DNA from: Papio anubis
Lineage: Eukaryota; Chordata; Mammalia; Primates; Cercopithecidae
Direction: 5' to 3'
DNA length: 64,000 bases
NCBI RefSeq assembly: GCF_008728515.1
Contig: NC_044981.1
Span: 112,893,702 to 112,957,701, forward strand
Part shown: positions 56,793 to 64,000 of the stretch, piece after piece
Numbering within the stretch: position 1 is the first letter of the stretch
Layout of the letters: the number at the start of each line of letters is the position of its first letter
The notes under the pieces: generated by a model
What the model saw: only the letters and a program-made list of their open reading frames with translations
Told to the model about the DNA's origin: nothing
The model's database searches: none
Position numbers and translations under genes: made by a program

Positions 56793-57287
56793 GGCCGGGT
56801 GCAGTGGCTCACGCCTGTAATCCCAGCACTTTGGGAGGCCGAGGCGGGAGGATCACGAGGTCAGGAGATCGAGACCATCCTGGCTAACATGGTGAAACCC
56901 CGTCTCTACTAAAAATGCAAAAAATTAGCCGGGCGAGGCGGCGGGCGCCTGTAGTCCCAGCTACTCGGGAGGCTGAGGCAGGAGAATGGTGTGGACCCGG
57001 GAGGCGGAGCTTGCAGTGAGCCGAGATCGCGCCACTGCACTCCAGCCTGGGCGACTAAGCGAGACTCTGTCTCAAAAAAAAAAAAAAGACCAGCCTGGCC
57101 AACATAGTGAAACCCCATCTCTACTAAAAATACAAAAAATTAGCCAGATGGGGTGGTGGGTGCCTGTAATCCCAGCCACTTGGGAGGCTGAGGCAGGAGA
57201 ATCGCTTGAACCTGGGAGGTGGAGGTTGCAGTGAGCCAAGATTGCGCCATTGCACTCCAGCCTGGGCGACACAGCGAAACTCTATGT

Positions 57288-57321
<34 letters not shown>

Positions 57322-57339
57322 CCAAATATTTAATGAATG
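56777..57339 (+). mobile_element. Composite AluY + partial Alu inside one target duplication
   Basis: aaatatttaatgaatg at 56777-56792 and 57324-57339, identical. Between them: a complete young AluY (56793-57073), 14 A (57074-57087), then an Alu that starts at its internal 'gaccagcctggcc' (57088) and runs to a long A tail ending cccc. Confidence 0.93.
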
Positions 57340-57428
57340 AATAAAAAGGAGGTGATCTTGGAGAAAAGAGAGGGAAGAACAAAGTGATAGACCATGGATT
57401 TAAGTTGGATAAAATGTGTCATAAAGAA

Positions 57429-58210
57429 GGCCAAGTGCATTGGCTCACGCCTGTAATCCCAGCACTTTGGAGGCCAAGGTGGGAGGACTGCTTGAAGCCA
57501 GGAGTTTGAGACCAGTCTGGGTATATTAGGGAGACCCCGTCTCTACAAAACATTTTAAAAATAGGCTAGGCTTAGTATCTCCTGCCTATAATCCTAGCAT
57601 TTTGGGAGGCTGAGGCAGGAGGATCACTTGAGCCCAGGAGTTTGAGACCAGCCTGGGCAACTTAGACACCATCTCTACAAAAATAAATAAATAAAATAAT
57701 TAGCTGGGCATGGTGATGCATGCCTGTAGTTCCAACTACTTGGAAGGCTGAGATGAGAGGATTGCTTGAGCCCAGGGGTTCAAGGCTGCAGTGATTCATG
57801 ATCATGCCACTGCTCTCCAGCTTGAATGACTTCAAGACTGTCTCAAAAGAATAAAAATAAGAAAAAGGAGGACTGATAAAGTAGGGAATTAACCTTGGAG
57901 ATGTTGGCCGGATGCAATAGCTCACGCCTGTAACCCCAACACTTCGGGATGCCAAGGTGAGTGGATCACCTGAGGTCAGGAGTTCAAGACCAGCCTGACC
58001 AACATGGTGAAACTCCATTTCTACTGAAAATACAAAAATTAGCTGGGTGTGGTGGCACCTGCCTGTAATCCCAGCTACACAGGGGACTGAGGCAGAAGAA
58101 TCGCTTAAACCCGGGAGGCAGAGGTTTCACTGAGTCGAGATCATGCCAACGCATTCCAGTCTGGGCAACAGCGCGAGACTCTGTCTCAAAAAAAAAAAAA
58201 AAAAAAAATC
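57429..58210 (+). mobile_element. Alu left arm and two full Alus
   Basis: 57429-57560 (left-arm piece), 57565-57850 (J-like, its tail drifted) and 57905-58208. The spacers 57340-57428 and 57851-57904 look like antisense L2. Confidence 0.85.
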
Positions 58211-59600
58211 TTGGAGATCTTGGTAAGGTTGCTCCTTAATAAAGTTCAAAAACTTTTGCAGTAGGAGTAAACAAAAGAGAAGAAGTTGTGGTCTGGGAGT
58301 ATAAACATATAAACCTTAAATAAGTGATTCTGAAACTAGCAGATATGAGTAATACCAAAATTTGAAATACAGTCATGAGAATGATACTTGATGTGGAGTG
58401 GAAGAGGGGACGTCAAGAAGCTGAGATATGAGGGCAATTGATGGTTTATCCTCGTGGATATTGAGGTTACAGGATGAAGGCGGGGCTTAGGGTAGACTGA
58501 ATGCTGAAGCTGTGGCTGAATGAAGCAGAGCAAATAGGTAGGAGCTCATTAGGTGAGAGGAATTAGTGAGTGTGGCCTCCCACATAGCATGAACTTCAAA
58601 AGAGCTGGCTTTTTTAAAGGAATAATATCAAACCTGTAAGAACAAATGTTAGAACCCCATCTTTTCGCCAGATTATTTTTAAAGAAAACCTTAATTTCAA
58701 AAGGCAGAAAGGAAAGTAATATCAGCAGAAGAAAACCAGCTTCAAGAAGGTGGCAGGAAAGCTTGGAGGAGAGGTTACTGATAAGGCACATTTGCTGGCT
58801 GTGGAGCCGAGTGGATTCAGAGGACATAGTGGAAAGGTTTGGGAAGTGGAAGAATATGGAGAGCTCTGTGGGAGGCGCAGAACAACAGGGGTGACTGTAT
58901 ACTCTAAAAGCTGAATGAGTGACATGGTGTATTTGACTTCAGCTGGCCGTCTGAGGAAAGTGAGAAAGAGCCTGATGGCCAGAGGACTTGTCCGGTTTAT
59001 CCAGAATGATAATGTTCCCCAAACATTATTTACTTACCTGCTTTTCGTCTGGCTCCTCCTTTGAGAATATAGACCCCAAATGCTGCCCCGCCTAGATGAA
59101 AGGGAGTGTTAAACTAAACATTATGAACATTCACCACATTTTACCACTTTTTTTCTCAGATATGTTGTTAGATATATTTTTGCCCAGGATAATGTTGAGC
59201 TTTCAAATTTGTTAGTATTCTTTTTTGTTTTGTTTTTAATGGTAATGAGTGTTTGTATTTAGATCTCTACTTTTGTCATGCCTGGGAAGACATTTGCTAG
59301 AGGTACCCCAATATTATTGAATGGTCTTTTGTTTTTTTCTAGTGCTTGCATGATTTCATCTTTAATATTTAAACCTTTAGTCCTTCTGGAATGTATATGT
59401 GTATTGTCTTTATACCAATGTGTCGTGTATATTTTCCTAAGTGGCTGGACTGTTCTATTTTAAATACTTCTTTTTTTTTTTGGTATTATTTTTTTGCTTG
59501 TTTTATTGATTTGGAAATTCCATTAAAGACAGTTTCTGTAAAATCTAGACCTTATTTAATGTTCAGCTAATTATAGCCTACTATCTTTTTCTGTTTTAAA
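58211..59600. other. Diverged intron sequence, probably antisense L2 in its first half
   Basis: 58211-58960 contains 'tcaaaagagctggctttttt' and purine-rich text like antisense L2 body. 59110-59480 resembles old L1 (atgcctgggaagacatttgc, accaatgtgtcgtgtatatt). No exon. The open frames on both strands have no recognisable family. Confidence 0.4.
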
Positions 59601-59611
59601 AACCATATTAA

Positions 59612-59902
59612 AAGGCCAGGCACAGTGGGTCACACCTATAATCCCAGCACTTTGGAAGGCTGAGGTGGGCGGATCACTTGAGGTCGGGAGTTTAAGACCA
59701 GCCTGGCCAACATGACGAAGCCCCATCTCTACTAAAATTACAAAAATTAGCTGGGCGTGGTGGCGTGTGCCTGTAGTCCCAGCTGCTCGGGAGGCTGAGG
59801 AAGGAGAATCACTTGAACCTGGGAGATGGAGGTTGCAGTTAGTCTGTGCCACTGCACTCTAACCTGGGTGACAAAGTGAGACTCTGTTTCAATTTAAAAA
59901 TA
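59612..59902 (+). mobile_element. Alu
   Basis: Forward Alu, ggccaggcacagtgggtcac, whose tail has become (AT)n-rich. Confidence 0.9.
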
Positions 59903-59944
59903 TATATATATTTAAATATATTTAAAATCAGTACTGGCTATGAA

Positions 59945-60540
59945 TATTACAAATAGATACGCCCTTTGGCTTAATAATGCCACCTCTAATAATTTATCTA
60001 CAAATATGCATGCATATATATGAAACTATATCTGTTCAAAAAAAAGTTTTTTTCTTTTTTTTTTTCGAGATGGAGTCTTGCACTGTCACCCAGGCTGGAG
60101 TGCAGTGGCACAATCTCAATTCACTGCAGCGTTGGCCTCCTGGGTTCAAGCAATTCTCCTGCCTCAGCCTCCCGAGTGGCTGGGACTGTAGGTGCACACT
60201 ACCACGCCTGGCTAATTTTTTTGTATTTTCAGTAGAGATGGGGTTTCCCCGTGTTGGCCAGGCTGGTCTCAAACTCCTGGCCTCAAGTGATCCACCTACC
60301 TCAGTCTCCCAAAGTGCTGGGATTATAGGCGTGAGCCACAACACCTGGCCTGTTCAAAATTTTTCATTGCTGCATTTTTTTTAATGTATAAAGCAAAAGA
60401 CTGGGAATAACCTAAATGTCTATCAGTGAAGGAACTGATTAAATAAATTAGGGTATATCCGTAAGGTGAAAAACAATGGTAACATTTTTTAAAGTGAGGA
60501 AATACTTTCTATACTGATATAGAATCTTCATTTTGTTTAA
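59945..60540 (+). repeat. L1M-type fragment split by a reverse Alu
   Basis: 'cacctctaataatttatcta' on the left and 'gactgggaataacctaaatg', 'aaattagggtatatccgtaa' on the right are halves of one old L1 piece. The Alu is 60047-60351, with the target word ctgttcaaaa at 60032-60041 and 60350-60359. Confidence 0.65.
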
Positions 60541-60687
60541 TGAAAAAAGCTAGGCGTAGTAGTACATATAGGATGTATAGTACTAACTTGTATATGTATA
60601 TCCCTGAAGTACCTTATTAAAGATCGGTCGGCTAAAGAACAGAAGTATGATATTGTACTTTGTGAATTTTGAGCCATCAGTCAAGAA

Positions 60688-60991
60688 TACTTTTTTTTTT
60701 TTTTTTTTGATACAAGGTCTCGCTCTATCTCCCAGGCTGGAGTACAGTGGCATTATCTCGGCTCACTGCAACCTCTGCCTCCCAGGTTCAAGCAGTCCTC
60801 CAACCTCAGCCTCCCTAGTAGCTGGGACTACAGGCACGTGCCACCACACCTGGCTCATTTTTGTGTTTTCAGTAGAGATGGGACTTCACCATGTTGCCCA
60901 GGCTGGTCTGAAACTCCTGGGCTCAAGCAATCCACCCACCTCAGCCTCCCAAAGTGCTAGGATTACAGGTGTGAGCCACCACGCCCGGTCA
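60688..60991 (-). mobile_element. Alu
   Basis: Reverse Alu, poly-T 17, gatacaaggtctcgctctat to gagccaccacgcccggtc. Confidence 0.9.
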
Positions 60992-61346
60992 AAAATAAAT
61001 AAAATTTTAAAAGGTGAAAGGAAACCACTTACTGAAATTTTATTTTTATAACTCTTCTTTTTTCTTTTTCTGCTAAATTGAGCTAAATAACATGTATTAT
61101 TACCTCACATATAGTTTTTTTGTAGTGAGAACACTTAAAATCTACTCTCTTAGCAGTTTTCAGGAGTACAATACATTATTAACTACAGTCACCATTTTGT
61201 ACAAGTGATCACTTGAACTTTTTTATATTTTTATAATTCTTGAAAGAGAATTGAGTATCATTTGTAGTATCAGAATTGCAAGCTTTTCAAAAATAAGAGG
61301 TTGAAAACATGATTCTTTTTCCTCTTTATCTCTCTTATAACCATAG

Positions 61347-62860
61347 GGAATGTGCAACAATCAGTTAACCGCAAACAGAGCTGGAAAGGTTCTAAAGAAT
61401 CCTTAGTTCCTCAGAGGCATGGCCCACCACTAGGAGAAAGTGTGGCCTATCATTCTGAGAGTCCCAACTCACAGACAGATGTAGGAAGACCTTTGTCTGG
61501 ATCTGGTATAACAGCATTTGCTCAAGCTCACCCCAGCAACGGACAGAGAGTGAACCCCCCACCTCCACCTCAAGTAAGGAGTGTTACTCCTCCACCACCT
61601 CCAAGAGGCCAGACTCCCCCTCCAAGAGGTACAACTCCACCTCCCCCTTCATGGGAACCAAACTCTCAAACAAAACGCTATTCTGGAAACATGGAATACG
61701 TAATCTCCCGAATCTCTCCTGTCCCACCTGGGGCATGGCAAGAGGGCTATCCTCCACCACCTCTCAATACTTCCCCCATGAATCCTTCTAATCAGGGACA
61801 GAGAGGCATTAGTTCTGTTCCTGTTGGCAGACAACCAATCATCATGCAGAGTTCTAGCAAATTTAACTTTCCATCAGGGAGACCTGGAATGCAGAATGGT
61901 ACTGGACAAACTGATTTCATGATACACCAAAATGTTGTCCCTGCTGGCACTGTGAATCGGCAGCCACCACCACCATATCCTCTGACCGCAACTAATGGAC
62001 AAAGCCCTTCTGCTTTACAAACAGGGGGATCTGCCGCTCCTTCGTCATATACAAATGGAAATATTCCTCAGTCTATGATGGTGCCAAACAGAAATAGTCA
62101 TAACATGGAACTGTATAACATTAATGTACCTGGACTGCAAACAAATTGGCCTCAGTCATCTTCTGCTCCAGCCCAGTCATCCCCGAGCAGTGGGCATGAA
62201 ATCCCTACATGGCAACCTAACATACCAGTGAGGTCAAATTCTTTTAATAACCCATTAGGAAATAGAGCAAGTCACTCTGCTAATTCTCAGCCTTCCGCTA
62301 CAACAGTCACTGCAATTACACCAGCTCCTATTCAACAGCCTGTGAAAAGCATGCGTGTATTAAAACCAGAGCTACAGACTGCTTTAGCACCTACACACCC
62401 TTCTTGGATACCACAGCCAATTCAAACTGTTCAACCCAGTCCTTTTCCTGAGGGAACCGCTTCAAATGTGACTGTGATGCCACCTGTTGCTGAAGCTCCA
62501 AACTATCAAGGACCACCACCACCCTACCCAAAACATCTGCTGCACCAAAACCCATCTGTTCCTCCATATGAATCAATCAGTAAGCCTAGCAAAGAGGATC
62601 AGCCAAGCTTGCCCAAGGAAGATGAGAGTGAAAAGAGTTATGAAAATGTTGATAGTGGGGATAAAGAAAAGAAACAGATTACAACTTCACCCATTACTGT
62701 TAGGAAAAACAAGAAAGATGAAGAGCGAAGGGAATCTCGTATTCAAAGTTATTCTCCTCAAGCATTTAAATTCTTTATGGAGCAACATGTAGAAAATGTA
62801 CTCAAATCTCATCAGCAGCGTCTACATCGTAAAAAACAATTAGAGAATGAAATGATGCGG
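61347..62860 (+). CDS. LATS1: LATS1 exon 4, residues 166-670
   Basis: The large middle exon. Acceptor ..aaccatag|GGAATGTG, donor ATGCGG|gtaaaa. With exons 2 and 3 it totals 2010 bases, or 670 codons ending ...ENEMMR, the same count as human by my recollection. Visible elements: a proline-rich stretch at residues 236-266 with TP sites at 246, 255 and 262; two PPxY motifs at 373-376 and 556-559, which bind the WW domains of YAP; Ser464 in RSNSF (a NUAK site in human) and Ser613-Pro; and from about residue 621 the basic, helical MOB1-binding region (QAFKFFMEQHVENVLKSHQQ). The kinase domain follows in exons outside the window. Candidate differences from human: Thr and Ala in GITAFAQ, Ser in MNPSNQ, Thr in LTATNG, Asn in TNGNIP and in YNINVP. 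Confidence 0.97.
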
Positions 62861-63001
62861 GTAAAACCTTTTAAAATGTCCATTTTTATACTTAAAATCT
62901 ATTTGCTTGGTGTTTATTTTAAAATATTGTGCTCCAGTATTTTTCTTTTTTTATAGCTAAATACAATATATTATCAGTTACAGAATTTAAAAGTGAATAA
63001 A
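62861..63001 (+). other. LATS1: Possible LATS1 intronic readthrough tail and poly(A) signal
   Basis: If the exon 4 donor is not used, the frame stays open for 31 codons (VKPFKMSIFILK...) to TAG at 62954-62956. AATAAA at 62996-63001 follows 40 bases later. This would give a kinase-less protein of 701 residues. I recall a human LATS1 isoform of 690 residues with a similar start to its tail. Confidence 0.45.
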
Positions 63002-63228
63002 TTTAAAGTACTTTTGATTGTAGCATTTTTTTTTTTTTTTAGTATTTCAAGATTTACTCAGAATTTCCTCTAATAAAATCTTGTGTAAATTAAGAAAAAT
63101 ATAATTTGCAGTATACAGTTTAGGTGTACATAATACCTTTATATGAAAATTGGAGGAAAGGTTGTTTTCTAGGTTTTATACATTATCTTACAACATTTAA
63201 ACATAAATTAGAAATTTGTGGGTCTCAA

Positions 63229-63535
63229 GCCGGGCACGGTGGCTCACACCTGTAATCCCAGCACTTTGGAAGGCCGAGGCAGACAGATCATGAGGTCAGG
63301 AGATTGAGACCATCCTGCCTAATACGGTGAAACCCCGTCTCTACTAAAAGTACAAAAAAAAATCAGCCGGGCGCAGTGGCAGGCGCCTGTAGTCCCAACT
63401 ACTTGGGAGGCTGAGTCAGGAGAATGTCGTGAACCTGGGAGGTGGCAGTTGCAGTGAGCCGAGATCGCGCCACTGCACTCCAGCCTGGGCGACAGAGCGA
63501 GACTCCGTCTCAAAAAAAAAAAAAAAGAAAGAAAT
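63229..63535 (+). mobile_element. AluY-like element
   Basis: Forward Alu, gccgggcacggtggctcac to a 14-A tail. 'aaatttgtgggtctc' (63211-63225) against 'aaatatgtgggtctc' (63532-63546) is the target duplication with one difference. Confidence 0.92.
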
Positions 63536-63820
63536 ATGTGGGTCTCATCTCCTGATATACTTACGAAACAATTCCTTTTACTTGTAGAAAATTTGGAGTT
63601 TATGGGTTTATTCATCACATAGATCTTATTAGAAAGTGTAAAAGAAATTCCCTTCAGTTATTTCTCCCTTCTCATTTCATTTTTATAATATACTAGAGAA
63701 AAATGTGCTGAAATTATTTAGTCAAACTGCACTAAAAGGGAGATCAGAATAAGTAAACACACTTTAATATGTGTTGTCATTTCACATAGATCTCTTCACT
63801 AGATATTAAGACGATCATCA

Positions 63821-64000
63821 TCTTTTTTTTTTTTTTTTGAGACGGAGTCTCGCTCTGTTGCCAGGCTGGAGTGCAGTGGCACCATCTCGGCTCACTGCAA
63901 CTTCCACCTCCCAGGTTCAAGCAGTTCTCCTTCCTCAACCTCCCCAGTAGCTGGGACTACAGGCACCCGTCGCCACACCGATCTAATTTTTTATTTTTAG
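63821..64000 (-). mobile_element. Alu, cut by window end
   Basis: Reverse Alu with poly-T 17, gagacggagtctcgctctgtt; the head lies outside the window. Confidence 0.92.

Larger units (their letters stand above)
50012..61346 (+). other. LATS1: LATS1 intron 3
   Basis: GT-AG intron of 11.3 kb with phase 1. It is mostly repeats (separate entries), including a long, broken antisense L2-like LINE. The last 350 bases before exon 4 (60991-61346) are AT-rich and repeat-free, ending in a pyrimidine tract and acceptor ccatag. Confidence 0.85.
62861..64000 (+). other. LATS1: LATS1 intron 4 (start)
   Basis: Begins at the donor GTAAAA. 62957-63228 and 63531-63820 are AT-rich unique sequence with no gene. 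Two Alus are listed separately. The next exon is beyond the window. Confidence 0.8.

Noticed and set aside
58336..58925. Overlapping frames at 58.3-58.9 kb considered as a hidden exon
   Set aside because: No splice signals in a sensible arrangement and no family resemblance. The sequence reads as an old antisense LINE.
1..64000. CRISPR arrays, tRNA, rRNA, bacterial operons or a novel defence-type system
   Set aside because: None is visible. Introns, Alu density and CpG island mark ordinary primate nuclear DNA, and the periodic patterns are explained by SINEs and microsatellites.

Overview
This window is primate nuclear DNA, almost certainly from an Old World monkey. It carries parts of two neighbouring protein-coding genes that read left to right: the 3' part of NUP43 (nucleoporin 43) and the 5' part of LATS1 (large tumor suppressor kinase 1, Hippo pathway). 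In human these genes lie next to each other, in the same orientation, on chromosome 6q25.1. Lineage evidence: Alu copies are very dense (by eye about 90-100 copies or pieces, roughly 40 % of the bases). The youngest ones (bodies near 29.5 kb and 43.3 kb) carry the AluY variant ending in 'gcttgagccaccgcgcccggc' on the reverse strand, with 'ggccggatctcagctcactgc' and a 'tttacgccattctcc' box. I associate this variant with cercopithecoid AluYRa-type elements, not with human AluY. The species cannot be fixed from sequence alone.

Layout. 1-14.6 kb: five NUP43 coding exons (464-644, 4527-4662, 6602-6753, 10169-10291, 14415-14644). They encode residues 108-380 of a 380-residue WD40 protein, and the first exons lie left of the window. 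14.6 to about 20 kb: probable long NUP43 3' UTR and flank, filled with Alus. About 20-26 kb: intergenic. 26.17-27.05 kb: TATA-less CpG island with the LATS1 promoter and noncoding exon 1 (donor at 26720). 26.7-42.3 kb: LATS1 intron 1, with L1M remains, an unassigned endogenous-retrovirus-like patch (31.5-35.9 kb), a MaLR LTR and many Alus. 42336-42823: exon 2 with the start codon at 42476. 49864-50011: exon 3. 61347-62860: large exon 4. The three coding exons give exactly 670 codons and join in frame. They hold the UBA domain, the proline-rich stretch, both PPxY motifs and the start of the MOB1-binding region. The kinase domain lies right of the window.

Function. NUP43 is a peripheral subunit of the NUP107-160 (Y) complex of the nuclear pore and of kinetochores. 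LATS1 is the AGC-family kinase that phosphorylates YAP/TAZ. Nothing suggests they act together; they are simply neighbours. I see no tRNA, rRNA, CRISPR or novel multi-gene system. The most interesting points are translational and isoform control signals on LATS1 (a TISU-like uORF in exon 1, a three-codon uORF overlapping the LATS1 start, and an intronic readthrough/polyadenylation tail), a composite Alu flanked by one perfect target-site duplication, and a small SVA2-like minisatellite in LATS1 intron 2.
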